Assembly (NCBI GenBank): GCA_964637365.1
Contig: CAZWWH010000012.1
Span: 1 to 64,000, forward strand
From: Cryptoclostridium sp964637365
GTDB lineage: Bacteria; Bacillota; Dehalobacteriia; UBA7702
Reading direction: 5' to 3'
Length of the DNA stretch: 64,000 nucleotides
Shown here one piece after another: positions 16,898-24,645 of this stretch. The notes under the pieces are model-generated. The model saw only the letters and a list, made by a program, of their open reading frames with translations, searched no databases and was not told the DNA's origin. Each line of letters begins with the position of its first letter. Position 1 is the first letter of the stretch. Made by a program: the position numbers and the translations under genes.

Positions 16898-17028
16898 ATT
16901 TTCCCCGCCCTTTTTGCTTTTTGCGCTGTGTAAGTGCGGCGGAAGAAGCGCGCCGGGGACGAGGTTATTTTCAATTAAATCAAAAATTTAAAAAATAATA
17001 AAGATACTATCCTTAAAAATATTTTTAA

Positions 17029-17475
17029 CCTCCTCCCTTGGCGTATCCATATTTTGCTTTTTTGTGCGGTCCCACAGAAACCGCCGAAAAAGAGCGCCAA
17101 GGATGAGATTTTTCGGTCAAGCAAGCAACAAAGATCAAAGGTTCGCCAACATAGAATAACAACTTCCCAAATAGATTTCAATAGCTTTTTTGTCTAGTGC
17201 TCCTTTTTGCTCATCCTTTGGTGTATATAAAGATTTCTTATGGAATTGTGGCCACCCATAAGAAGCAATCATACGCCGGGAATGAGTTTGATTCTTTTTT
17301 ATTCAGAGAAGGATCGTTTGGTGTGATGCGAATCCATATCATATAAGAGAAGCGAACGACAACCATAAAAGCGAAAAGAATGGTGTTTTCTCTATTTTTC
17401 TTTCTCATGCTGTGGCGTATACAAAGTTTTTCTTATGGAATTGTGGTAACCCATAAGAAATGGTACGTTTGGGGA
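17029..17475. repeat. Three spaced copies of a second hairpin element
   Basis: Copies lie at about 17029-17106, 17210-17286 and 17404-17475. Each has a GGCGTAT-like left outer arm and an inner hairpin. The second and third share TTCTTATGG and CCATAAGAA arms around the loop word AATTGTGG; the first keeps the fold (GCGGT/ACCGC inner stem, CCTTGGCG/CGCCAAGG outer stem) with different sequence. The outer stem of the third copy is poorly kept. Confidence 0.7.
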
Positions 17476-17675
17476 AGGAACGCGGCTTGGAACTGTCACA
17501 TGAATATAGTCTTTGTTCTCCTCCCGCGACAAGGGCAGTGCCGCGGGGAGCAGGTCCGGATGACACGATGCCCATTTGAATTCGTGGACAGGTCCGTTTT
17601 TTGGAAATCATGATAAAAGGTTCCGGCTGCTTTTTCTTCCCCTGCGTATGCATACATAACGAAAGGAGTTACGTT

Positions 17676-17849
17676 ATGAATTTTAATAAGGAACAAGCAT
17701 CTGCCAGTGCTTTTAACGATGCATACGAGAATTTTTTTCACAGCCATCAGCACCAGGAATTGCACCGTGAAATGGACGAACTTGTTCGTGCCCTTTTTCA
17801 GGCGGGATGGGATGCATTTCAAACCGCCCAGAGGGAAGAAGAACGTTGA
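17676..17849 (+). CDS. Small hypothetical protein (57 residues)
   Basis: A 57-residue acidic, His-rich, helical protein (MNFNKEQASASAFNDAYENF, then SHQHQELHREMDELVR). I do not recognise a family. GAAAGGAG lies 7 bases before the ATG at 17676, and a strong bidirectional terminator begins 7 bp after the stop, so a real cistron is likely. It closes the non-coding island at 16.0-17.7 kb. No signal peptide or membrane segment. Confidence 0.65.
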   Translation: MNFNKEQASASAFNDAYENFFHSHQHQELHREMDELVRALFQAGWDAFQTAQREEER

Positions 17850-17855
17850 ATTACG

Positions 17856-17893
17856 CAAAAAAAGTCCGATGAATTTTTCATCGGACTTTTTTT
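17856..17893. terminator. Bidirectional terminator
   Basis: AAAAAGTCCGATGAA pairs with TTCATCGGACTTTTT; it serves the small gene on plus and the TSCPD gene on minus. Confidence 0.93.
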
Positions 17894-17896
17894 ATG

Positions 17897-18142
17897 TTAG
17901 TTTTCCCGTGTTTTTAAGGCTTGGGCCAGCTGATCCGGGCAGGAGGTTCCTTTATAGCCGCAGCGGATTCCCTCCAGTCGCTCGATAATTTCATCGGCGG
18001 TCATGCCTTCTACCAGGCGGCTGATGCCCTGGGCATTACCGTGGCAGCCGCCGACAAATTCCACCTTTGTGACGATGTTGCCGTCCATTTCAAAACGGAT
18101 TTCTTTGGAACAGGTCCCTTTGGTTTTGTAAACATGTGTCAT
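17897..18142 (-). CDS. TSCPD domain protein (TIGR03905 type)
   Basis: An 81-residue protein that is essentially one TSCPD domain: it starts MTHVYKTKGTCSKEIRFEM, has VEFVGGCHGNAQGISRLVEG and ends with GTSCPDQLAQAL, which gives the domain its name. The domain also ends class II ribonucleotide reductases, where it may bind metal through its Cys residues; the role of stand-alone copies is unknown. Its ATG overlaps the barstar stop by 4 bp (ATGA), making it the last gene of the barnase-barstar operon. Confidence 0.9.
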   Translation of the reverse strand: MTHVYKTKGTCSKEIRFEMDGNIVTKVEFVGGCHGNAQGISRLVEGMTADEIIERLEGIRCGYKGTSCPDQLAQALKTREN

Positions 18143-18417
18143 GGTGTTTCCTCCTTGATGGTCAGTTTGATTTGATGTTCACTGTTGGCGATGGTTTCCA
18201 GCATCTCCAGGCACGATACCCCCCAATCGCCCAGGTTTAGAGAGAAGGCCCCGGGGCAGACAATGGTAACGGCGATGGGAGTCGCCTCGGTGATAACGTC
18301 GGCCAAGGCGTCTAATGTGCGGCCACAGTGGGCCGGCAGAGTCATTTGCGCGCCAAAGGCGGCGAAAAGATCCTCCTTGGTGCGAATTTTTTGCCCGTGA
18401 ATTGTCACTTCTGTCAT
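18139..18417 (-). CDS. Barstar-family ribonuclease inhibitor
   Basis: A 92-residue barstar-like protein that would bind and block the barnase encoded just upstream. Matching features are the start MTEVTIHGQKIRTKEDLFAA, LPAHCGRTLDALADVITE (the Cys-Gly-x-x-Leu-Asp-Ala-Leu helix that plugs the barnase site) and the late strand SEHQIKLTI. ATG 18417 has AAAGGAGG 10 bases upstream; a longer frame to 18477 overlaps the barnase end. It is cytoplasmic, which protects the cell before the ribonuclease is exported. It overlaps the TSCPD gene by 4 bp. Confidence 0.92.
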   Translation of the reverse strand: MTEVTIHGQKIRTKEDLFAAFGAQMTLPAHCGRTLDALADVITEATPIAVTIVCPGAFSLNLGDWGVSCLEMLETIANSEHQIKLTIKEETP

Positions 18418-18433
18418 ATCGCAGACGCCTCCT

Positions 18434-18901
18434 TTATTCCAAATCCTCGTCGCCGTAAAGCAGGGTAAAGGATTCATAGTGGTCGTCGGTATAGTAAATC
18501 AGGCCGTCGCTGGACCAGACAATGCGCTCTTCGCCCCGATAACCGCCGCTGTAATTGACGTCGCATTCATAGTAGGAACGCCCTTCTTTTTTAGGCAGCA
18601 GACCTTCGTAATTGCCAAAGCGGTCGCCGCCGATGCTTTTGCCCGGCGCTACTTCGTCCAAATTCCCCTGGCTGCTAACCCAGCCCAGGTCCTTGGCCGT
18701 GCTTTTCGTAATGAAGTTTTGGGGCAATTTACCAAAGGTATTCAGGTATAATGCCACCTCATCGGGAGAGGTATAGGAGCCATCCTCTGCAATGGAGGGG
18801 GCGTTATGACTACAGCCACCGAAGGCCAGGGCCAAGGCAACAGTCAGAATAAGAAGCAAGGGAAGGAGCAATCCTTTGGAGCGAATACGATTGAAAACCA
18901 T
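18434..18901 (-). CDS. Barnase-family extracellular ribonuclease
   Basis: A 155-residue guanyl-preferring ribonuclease. A signal sequence ends at LAFGGC (Cys30), an imperfect lipobox, so the enzyme may be lipid-anchored rather than free. The mature part matches barnase along its length: LGWVSSQGNL, APGKSIGGDRFGNYEG and the end SSDGLIYYTDDHY. All catalytic positions are present: Lys66, Glu112, Arg122, Arg126 and His141, equal to barnase Lys27, Glu73, Arg83, Arg87 and His102. AAAGGAGG precedes ATG 18901 by 10 bases and an extended -10, TGGTATTAT, lies upstream. The barstar gene follows 16 bp on. Confidence 0.95.
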   Translation of the reverse strand: MVFNRIRSKGLLLPLLLILTVALALAFGGCSHNAPSIAEDGSYTSPDEVALYLNTFGKLPQNFITKSTAKDLGWVSSQGNLDEVAPGKSIGGDRFGNYEGLLPKKEGRSYYECDVNYSGGYRGEERIVWSSDGLIYYTDDHYESFTLLYGDEDLE

Positions 18902-19082
18902 GGTAAAGCCGCCTCCTTTCTCATGTGCTCTATAATACCATATTTAAAATAGAATATGAAGCGAAAAAATAAAATCTTTACGAATTGCCTTGGATATACT
19001 ATAATTATGAATGGAAAATGTAAAACGAATGTAAAAGAAAGGTAAGCGGCTGCCGAGAGTGCGCCGCAAACAGGTAGAAAAA

Positions 19083-19706
19083 ATGATTGGCGTAAAGAAA
19101 AAGGAGAATGTTTTTTTCGACCTCTTCTGCGAGCAGATGACAAAAATCGTCAAAGTCGGTGAAACCTTTTACGAATTGACCCGCAATTATGAGGATGTGG
19201 AAGAAAAAGCTCATTCTCTGATTTGGATGGAATCCGACTGCGATCAGGAAACCCATAAGATTATGCAGATTCTTAACGGCACCTTGATTACTCCTTTTGA
19301 TCGGGAAGATATCTACATGATTGCAAAAAACCTCGACCGCATTGTGGACGTGCTGGAAAAAACCGCCAATTACTTTGTGATTTTTGACATCAAGGCGCTG
19401 CGAACCCCGGCCTGCCGCTTGGCAGAATCCATCCTCCAAAGTATCCGCGAATTGGATGTGATGTTCCAAAATCTCAAAGATTTTAAGAAAACCGATCGGG
19501 TTTTGAAACAGATTATCGAAGTGAACCGTCTGGAAAACGAAGGGGACGGCCTTTACCGTCAAGCCATCCGGGATTTGTTCCGGGAGGAAAAGGACCCCAT
19601 TGAAATCATTAAATGGCAGCAAATTTACGACCGCTTGGAAAAGGCCTTGGACACCTGTGAAGCCATTGCCGACACCGTAGAAGGAGTGGTCATGAAGCAT
19701 GCTTGA
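19083..19706 (+). CDS. DUF47/PhoU-like phosphate transport accessory protein
   Basis: A 207-residue all-helical protein of the DUF47 (TIGR00153) family, related to PhoU and usually paired with PiT transporters. Typical segments are KKKENVFFDLFCEQ at the N-terminus, ITPFDREDIYMIAKNLDRIVD near residue 85 with the metal-binding D-x-x-x-D pattern, and EVNRLENEGDGLYR. I prefer ATG 19083 because family members start with a short basic segment followed by FFDLF; a GTG at 19059 would add 8 residues. It overlaps the PiT gene by 8 bp, so translation is coupled. Confidence 0.9.
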   Translation: MIGVKKKENVFFDLFCEQMTKIVKVGETFYELTRNYEDVEEKAHSLIWMESDCDQETHKIMQILNGTLITPFDREDIYMIAKNLDRIVDVLEKTANYFVIFDIKALRTPACRLAESILQSIRELDVMFQNLKDFKKTDRVLKQIIEVNRLENEGDGLYRQAIRDLFREEKDPIEIIKWQQIYDRLEKALDTCEAIADTVEGVVMKHA

Positions 19707-20691
19707 TATTGTATTGATTTTAGTCGTCGCGGCGGCGCTGCTCTTTGAATTCATCAATGGCTTCCACGACACCGCCAATGCCATCGCTACCTCGGTCTAT
19801 ACGCGGGCTCTCACTGCCAAACAGGCCATTTTGCTGGCGGCAGTGATGAACTTTGTGGGCGCTCTCGTCAGTGAAAAAGTTGCCATGACCATTTCCAAAG
19901 GTCTTGTTTCTGTGGAATTGGAGCAATATGTGATTCTGGCGGCCCTCCTCGGCGCCATTCTCTGGAACCTTATTACCTGGTATCTGGGGATTCCCAGCAG
20001 CTCCTCCCATGCCCTTATCGGCAGCCTTTTGGGGGCTACCATTGTATCCACCATGTCCACTCAAGGGGTGCTCTGGGACGGTGTGGTGCATAAAATTGTG
20101 ATTCCCCTCTTTACCTCGCCGTTAATTGGTTTTTTGGTGGGCTTTACCTTAATGACCATTTTGTTTAACGCCCTAAAGAACGTGAGGCCGGCCAAGGCCA
20201 ACCGATTTTTCTCCAAGCTGCAAATTTTTTCCGCAGCTTTCGTGGCCTATTCCCACGGCAATAACGACGCTCAAAAGACCATGGGGATCATCACCATGGC
20301 TCTGATCAGCGGCAATATTCTCGCTGCCGACAGCGGCGTACCTCTTTGGGTAAAAATATCCTGCGCCTTTATGATGGCTCTGGGCACCTCTCTGGGGGGC
20401 TGGAAAATCATGAAAACCATGGGGAACAACGTTACGAAGCTGGACCCCATCAACGGCTTTGCCGCCCAAGCAGCCTCGGCCATCGTTATTGAGTCCGCTT
20501 CTTTTTTGGGAGCGCCTGTCAGCACCACTCAGGTCATTACCACCTCCATTATGGGGGTCGGCGCGGCCAAACGCTTTTCCGCCGTGAAGTGGGGTGTTGC
20601 TCAAAACATCGTCATTGCTTGGTTCGTCACACTGCCCATTACCATGTGTTTTGGCGGGGGGATGGTGTTTATCCTTGAACATATCTTTTAA
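19699..20691 (+). CDS. pit: PiT-family inorganic phosphate transporter
   Basis: A 330-residue polytopic permease that takes up phosphate (often as a metal-phosphate complex) using H+ or Na+. The duplicated PiT signatures are both intact: GFHDTANAIATSVYTRAL near residue 20 and YSHGNNDAQKTMG near residue 195. IPSSSSHALIGS and GAPVSTTQVITTS are the matching second motifs of each half. About ten membrane segments. The start overlaps the accessory DUF47 gene; a strong terminator follows at 20796. The low-affinity Pit role is from the family. Confidence 0.94.
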   Translation: MLDIVLILVVAAALLFEFINGFHDTANAIATSVYTRALTAKQAILLAAVMNFVGALVSEKVAMTISKGLVSVELEQYVILAALLGAILWNLITWYLGIPSSSSHALIGSLLGATIVSTMSTQGVLWDGVVHKIVIPLFTSPLIGFLVGFTLMTILFNALKNVRPAKANRFFSKLQIFSAAFVAYSHGNNDAQKTMGIITMALISGNILAADSGVPLWVKISCAFMMALGTSLGGWKIMKTMGNNVTKLDPINGFAAQAASAIVIESASFLGAPVSTTQVITTSIMGVGAAKRFSAVKWGVAQNIVIAWFVTLPITMCFGGGMVFILEHIF

Positions 20692-20795
20692 CGCCCTATA
20701 AAATTGTTGATAACGATATTCGCCGCTCCATACTGGATTCTCTGGGGCCTGTTTTGAAGCGGCTGTTTCATTTGAACCGATTTGATGATTCTAAA

Positions 20796-20842
20796 AAGTC
20801 CTGATAGAAGCTGCCTCGTTTCTATCAGGACTTATCTTTTTT
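20796..20842. terminator. Bidirectional terminator
   Basis: AAGTCCTGATAGAA pairs with TTCTATCAGGACTT; T runs lie on both sides, between pit and the convergent mltG. Confidence 0.9.
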
Positions 20843-20893
20843 CGTTACATGATGTTCAATATTTACTTCACATAAAGTGCCAAGATTGAACCG

Positions 20894-21931
20894 TCACGCT
20901 CCCCAATTGGCATGGAGCTGCTTTTGGATGGCGGCATGTTCTTCAAAGGTTTCGGCGAAATGGAGCTTTCCTTGGTCATCGGACTGAAAATAGTAGTAGT
21001 TATTTTCCGTAGGCCACAGTGCCGCCTCCATGGACTCCAGAGAGGGACAGCAAATGGGGCCATAGGGCAGGCCCTCGTTTTGGTAGGTATTGTAGGGAGA
21101 GTCAAACTTGGTATCCTCCAGGGACAGCACCTGCTTTTTGATACCCATGGCGTATTCCACCGTAACGCAGGATTGAAGCCTTGGAAACAGCTCCGGATGA
21201 TTCAAACGGTTCCAAAACACCCCTGCCACCAGCTTGCGGTCCTCGGCAGTGGTGGCCTCGCTTTCCACCATGGAGCCTAAAATCACAATTTCGTCAAAGG
21301 AACGGCCCATGGCTTCGGCTCGGGCCATATTTTCTTCGGTGGCCACCACCTCTTGGAACCGCTGAAGCATGGCGTTGACCACGGTTTCAGCAGCTGTATC
21401 CGCCTCGAAAAAGTAGGTATCAGGGAAGAGGTACCCCTCCAAACCGCTGATGCGATCACGATAGGACACATTTTTCAGGAAATCGTAGTCATAGGCGCCG
21501 TAGGTAGATGCGTTGAGAAAATCCTGAGCCGAGCAGACGCCGGCTTTCTCAAAGATGGCGGCGACTTCCTTGGCTTGTTTGCCTTCGGGAATGGTCACTT
21601 TGATGGAGGCTGTTTGGGGCGTGGTCAACTGCCGGAACAGGTCATGATAGCCTTGGCCACACTCCACCGTGAAGGTGCCCCGCTGCCATTGGCCGTCAAC
21701 CTCCTCGATCTTGGCAAAAAGGCGGAACAGCCGGGGATGGGAGATCACACCCTCTTGGGCCAGGGTTTCCGCTACGGTCCTGGTTCCGTCCCCTTGGTCA
21801 ATGGTAATCGATACGCTGTCTTCCTTCATGGAGCCTCGGGCAACATCAATGCCGAGCCAGAAACAAAGCCCCAGAAGAATTACGCATAAAATTACAGCCA
21901 CGGCCAAGCTCACTTTCGTTTTTTTCTTCAT
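20894..21931 (-). CDS. mltG: Endolytic transglycosylase MltG
   Basis: A 345-residue YceG-fold lytic transglycosylase that cuts nascent peptidoglycan and sets glycan chain length. Residues 7-27 are a signal anchor; a LysM-like region follows. The catalytic motif reads LGSMVESEA with Glu223. Other conserved stretches are GLEGYLFPDTY near 163, RLQSCVTVEYAMG, and SPYNTYQNEGLPYGPICCPS. The first codons overlap the stop of a small membrane protein gene (ATGA at 21928-21931), and that gene lies behind a YbaK deacylase gene, forming a three-gene unit. Confidence 0.95.
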   Translation of the reverse strand: MKKKTKVSLAVAVILCVILLGLCFWLGIDVARGSMKEDSVSITIDQGDGTRTVAETLAQEGVISHPRLFRLFAKIEEVDGQWQRGTFTVECGQGYHDLFRQLTTPQTASIKVTIPEGKQAKEVAAIFEKAGVCSAQDFLNASTYGAYDYDFLKNVSYRDRISGLEGYLFPDTYFFEADTAAETVVNAMLQRFQEVVATEENMARAEAMGRSFDEIVILGSMVESEATTAEDRKLVAGVFWNRLNHPELFPRLQSCVTVEYAMGIKKQVLSLEDTKFDSPYNTYQNEGLPYGPICCPSLESMEAALWPTENNYYYFQSDDQGKLHFAETFEEHAAIQKQLHANWGA

Positions 21932-22191
21932 GAATGGCGGCTCCTTTGCTTTTTCGATTGGGAAGTTTCTTCGTGCTTGGGAGGATTTAAGACAAAAGAC
22001 ACGGCGGTAATAGATGCCAACACCACAGTACCCAGGACAAAGACCAGCGCCAATGTGGCGCTGGACACGGGGAACCAGGCTTTGATTCCCATAAAGGTAA
22101 TAAAGCCCATCAAAACGGCTTCTAAAACTACCATAATAAGAAAGGACTTTTTATCAAAGGATTGTTTTTTTGACTGCTGCTTTTTACTCAT
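21928..22191 (-). CDS. Small two-helix membrane protein
   Basis: An 87-residue protein with charged ends (MSKKQQSKKQSFDKK; SQSKKQRSRHS) and two membrane helices at about 17-37 and 42-67. I do not recognise a family. It is translationally coupled to mltG through a 4-bp overlap, so a role beside the cell-wall enzyme is possible but not shown. The ATG at 22191 lies 9 bp after the YbaK stop. Confidence 0.75.
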   Translation of the reverse strand: MSKKQQSKKQSFDKKSFLIMVVLEAVLMGFITFMGIKAWFPVSSATLALVFVLGTVVLASITAVSFVLNPPKHEETSQSKKQRSRHS

Positions 22192-22200
22192 AAATATACC

Positions 22201-22695
22201 TTATTCCGTAATAATATCCTCAAATTTTCCTTGAATCACTTCCACCAGTTGGCGGGGATTCACTTTGATTTGAGATCCGATGCGTCCACCGCTGACGTAA
22301 AATTCCGCCAGCGTTTCGGCAGCGTCATGCACTACTGTGGGAAACTGTTTTTTCATCCCCAGGGGACTGCATCCGCCGCGGACATAGCCGGTAAGGGCGG
22401 TGATATCCTTCACGTGGATCATCTCAATGGATTTTTCCCCTACAGCTTTGGCTGCTTTTTTTAAGTGCAGTTCTGCCGCCACCGGAAGTACAAAAACAAA
22501 ATGATTTTTGCTTTTTCCCACAGTAACCAGGGTTTTGTATGTGATATTGGGATCGATACCCAGTTTTTTCGCCAGATGAACACCGTCGGTAAAACCATCG
22601 GCCTCATAGGTGACGGTTTCATAGTCGATACCATGAGTATCCAAAAACCGCATGGCATTTGTTTTTATATCTTTTTCTTTTTTCGCTTTGGACAT
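22201..22695 (-). CDS. ybaK: Cys-tRNA(Pro)/Cys-tRNA(Cys) deacylase YbaK
   Basis: A 164-residue YbaK-type editing enzyme that hydrolyses Cys mischarged on tRNA(Pro). Features are TNAMRFLDTHGIDYE near the start, DPNITYKTLVTVGKSKNHFV with the catalytic-face Lys, GYVRGGCSPLGMKKQFPT, and the end VSGGRIGSQIKVNPRQL. The GGCSPLG loop distinguishes it from the ProX-like protein at 9977. It is the first gene of a unit with the small membrane protein and mltG. Confidence 0.92.
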   Translation of the reverse strand: MSKAKKEKDIKTNAMRFLDTHGIDYETVTYEADGFTDGVHLAKKLGIDPNITYKTLVTVGKSKNHFVFVLPVAAELHLKKAAKAVGEKSIEMIHVKDITALTGYVRGGCSPLGMKKQFPTVVHDAAETLAEFYVSGGRIGSQIKVNPRQLVEVIQGKFEDIITE

Positions 22696-22772
22696 GGCAA
22701 CACGCTTCCTTTAAAACTTCAAGTAAAATGGGCTTGTTTCTAATTTAACATAAAATGGCGTCCTTCGCAACC

Positions 22773-22842
22773 TTGACAATGGGAAGATCCTGTGTTATAT
22801 ATTAGTATATTAGAATATTAGAATATTAGAATATACTAATAT
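22773..22842 (+). promoter_or_regulatory. Promoter with ArsR-type operator
   Basis: TTGACA, 17 bases, TATATA. From 22799 to 22842 runs an inverted repeat, ATATTAGTATATT with AATATACTAATAT, whose centre holds three direct TTAGAATA words. Its overlap with the -10 fits repression by the ArsR protein encoded third in the operon. Confidence 0.75.
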
Positions 22843-22860
22843 GCTAGAGAGGAGTTCACA

Positions 22861-23049
22861 ATGAAAAAGTCACCTGTCATTTCCAAACAATGCGTGGCCT
22901 GCGGCACCTGCGTCAAGGTATGTCCCGCCGGAGCCATAAAAATACACCGCGGCCTTTACGCCTTGGCGGACCTGGACAAATGCCTGGGCTGCGGCGTTTG
23001 CGCCAAGGCATGTCCCGCTTCAGTCATTGCAATGGAGGCGGTATCATGA
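22861..23049 (+). CDS. 2[4Fe-4S] ferredoxin
   Basis: A 62-residue bacterial-type ferredoxin with two CxxCxxCxxxCP sets: CVACGTCVKVCP near residue 11 and CLGCGVCAKACP near residue 41. GAGAGGAG precedes the ATG. It overlaps the next gene by 4 bp (ATGA at 23046), so it probably passes electrons to that membrane Fe-S protein. The operon is led by an ArsR-type operator. Confidence 0.93.
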   Translation: MKKSPVISKQCVACGTCVKVCPAGAIKIHRGLYALADLDKCLGCGVCAKACPASVIAMEAVS

Positions 23050-23714
23050 AGGAAAAAATCAGACAGCATTGCCCCAACTACAAAAAGCATTGGTACGATT
23101 ATATTTGGATATTTTCCGCAGGTTATTTGATTCTGGGATTTTTCAATATCCTCTTCGCCTGGCTGGGAATGATTTGCTTTATCACGCCCCTGATCATTGC
23201 CATAGCAGGCGGCGGCAAAACCTGGTGCAACCGTTTTTGCGGGCGGGGCCAGCTTTTTTCTCTGTTGGGAGGGAAGTTCGGCCTTTCCCGCAATAAGCCC
23301 ATTCCAAAGTTTCTCCGCTCCAATTGGTTCCGTTACGGATTTTTGACCTTTTTTATGACCATGTTTGGCCTGATGGTTTACAATACCTATTTGGTTTTCG
23401 CGGGAGCTTCTTCCCTCCATGAGATCATCACCCTGCTTTGGGCCTTCAAGGTGCCGTGGCACTGGGCTTACAGCGCCGATGTCACCCCATGGATCGCTCA
23501 ATACGCCTTTGGTTTTTACGGCGTGTTGATGACCTCCACCATCTTAGGGCTCATCACTATGGCGCTGTTCCGTCCCCGTTCCTGGTGCGTGTACTGTCCC
23601 ATGGGCACCATGACCCAAGGTATCTGCAAGCTGAAAAATTTAGGAAACAAAGGAGAGCATCATGGAAGAACAAGCCAGGGAAGTGGCTGCCCTGTTAAAA
23701 GTGCTGGCCAATGA
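23046..23714 (+). CDS. NapH/CcoG-like membrane 4Fe-4S protein
   Basis: A 222-residue polytopic protein with about four membrane helices and two Cys sets facing one side: GGKTWCNRFCGRGQLFSL near residue 55 and SWCVYCPMGTMTQGICK near residue 180. That layout is the NapH/MauN/YccM type that carries electrons from membrane donors to Fe-S or flavin partners. Start ATG 23046 overlaps the ferredoxin stop. The last 53 bp overlap the ArsR gene in another frame, unusually long for a natural overlap, so its C-terminal 17 residues may be dispensable. Confidence 0.85.
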   Translation: MKEKIRQHCPNYKKHWYDYIWIFSAGYLILGFFNILFAWLGMICFITPLIIAIAGGGKTWCNRFCGRGQLFSLLGGKFGLSRNKPIPKFLRSNWFRYGFLTFFMTMFGLMVYNTYLVFAGASSLHEIITLLWAFKVPWHWAYSADVTPWIAQYAFGFYGVLMTSTILGLITMALFRPRSWCVYCPMGTMTQGICKLKNLGNKGEHHGRTSQGSGCPVKSAGQ

Positions 23715-23949
23715 AAACCGCCTTTTGATTCTCTGCACCCTGCTGGAATCCGCCGCCACCGTAACGGAGCTGCAAAAAGCCGTGCCTAATATCGGGCAGT
23801 CGGCCTTATCCCAGCATTTGGCACAGCTCCGCAGTCACGGATTGGTCGACAGCGAAAAGCAAGGCCAGAATGTCCGCTATCACCTGGCTGATGAAGGGAT
23901 CGCCGCTGTTATGGCGGTGCTGCGGGAACATTACTGTCAGGGACATTAA
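23662..23949 (+). CDS. ArsR-family winged-helix repressor
   Basis: A 95-residue regulator: VAALLKVLANENRLLILCTL, the recognition helix GQSALSQHLAQLRSHGLV and the wing KQGQNVRYHL. It lacks the metal-site ELCVCDL motif of helix 3; its Cys are in LILCTL and HYCQGH, which could sense redox, sulfide or persulfide instead (inferred). AAAGGAG lies before ATG 23662, inside the preceding gene. Likely autoregulates through the palindrome at 22799. Confidence 0.9.
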   Translation: MEEQAREVAALLKVLANENRLLILCTLLESAATVTELQKAVPNIGQSALSQHLAQLRSHGLVDSEKQGQNVRYHLADEGIAAVMAVLREHYCQGH

Positions 23950-24042
23950 AACTTTATCATAACGTGACAAAATCGTCGTAGCCTTTCTGAGAAAAAAGAG
24001 GTATAATAAAAATATACCGAAAACGTCAAAGGAGACGATTCC

Positions 24043-24306
24043 ATGAAAGTAGAAATTACCAACGGCACCTTAGACCAAAAAGAAATCGACGCCTATATCG
24101 CCCACGCCGAGGCCAAATATCCCGACCGGGAAATCAAGACCCTGGGCATTGACTTAGACGGCGATTATGTGAACCTCCGCTATGAACTGGCTGCCGAACC
24201 CTTCCAGCGAATCCGCCGTATTACCGGCTATCTCGTCGGCGATATGAGACATTGGAACAACGCCAAACGGGCCGAAGAACACGACCGCGTCACCCACCAA
24301 GCATGA
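24043..24306 (+). CDS. Small protein resembling the C-terminal tail of anaerobic RNR
   Basis: An 87-residue cytoplasmic protein whose last 35 residues (RIRRITGYLVGDMRHWNN, then AKRAEEHDRVTH) match the extreme C-terminus of NrdD-type anaerobic ribonucleotide reductase. The four zinc Cys that precede this tail in NrdD are absent. The N-terminal half, MKVEITNGTLDQKEIDAYI, is unrelated as far as I can tell. A -10, TATAAT, and the site AAAGGAG lie upstream. No nrd gene is nearby. Function unknown. Confidence 0.75.
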   Translation: MKVEITNGTLDQKEIDAYIAHAEAKYPDREIKTLGIDLDGDYVNLRYELAAEPFQRIRRITGYLVGDMRHWNNAKRAEEHDRVTHQA

Positions 24307-24560
24307 TGTTTGGAATCCTTTTGTAATGACGTTGCGGAAACGAGCTGATACCTTTTCGTTCCATGCTTTGTTTGTAAAAAAGTTACGAATTTTGCATGAT
24401 GCTTGGAATCGTAGTCATCCACGCTATCAGAATGCGTTTACAGCTTTTCGTTCCGCGCCTCATGGGAAGCGTAAAAACAGTTCATCGAATTTTTCAAGAA
24501 AAAACAGCCGCTATCGGTACGTTCCGGCAGCGGCTGTTGTGATATGCAACAGTTTTGGAG
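24307..24560. other. Gap with a diverged ~90-bp duplication and a hairpin
   Basis: The words GCATGATGtTTGGAATC and CTTTTCGTTCC recur about 91 bp apart, indicating an old tandem duplication. At 24503-24538 ACAGCCGCT pairs with AGCGGCTGT; the T run is on the minus side, so it would terminate a leftward transcript although no minus gene is seen. Confidence 0.5.
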
Positions 24561-24645
24561 TTTTTTAGGTGAAGATTTGGGAAAAGCCTGGAAACCTGCC
24601 GACATTTGCGTTATGATTAAGAAAAGGATACAAGGAGGTGCCGCT

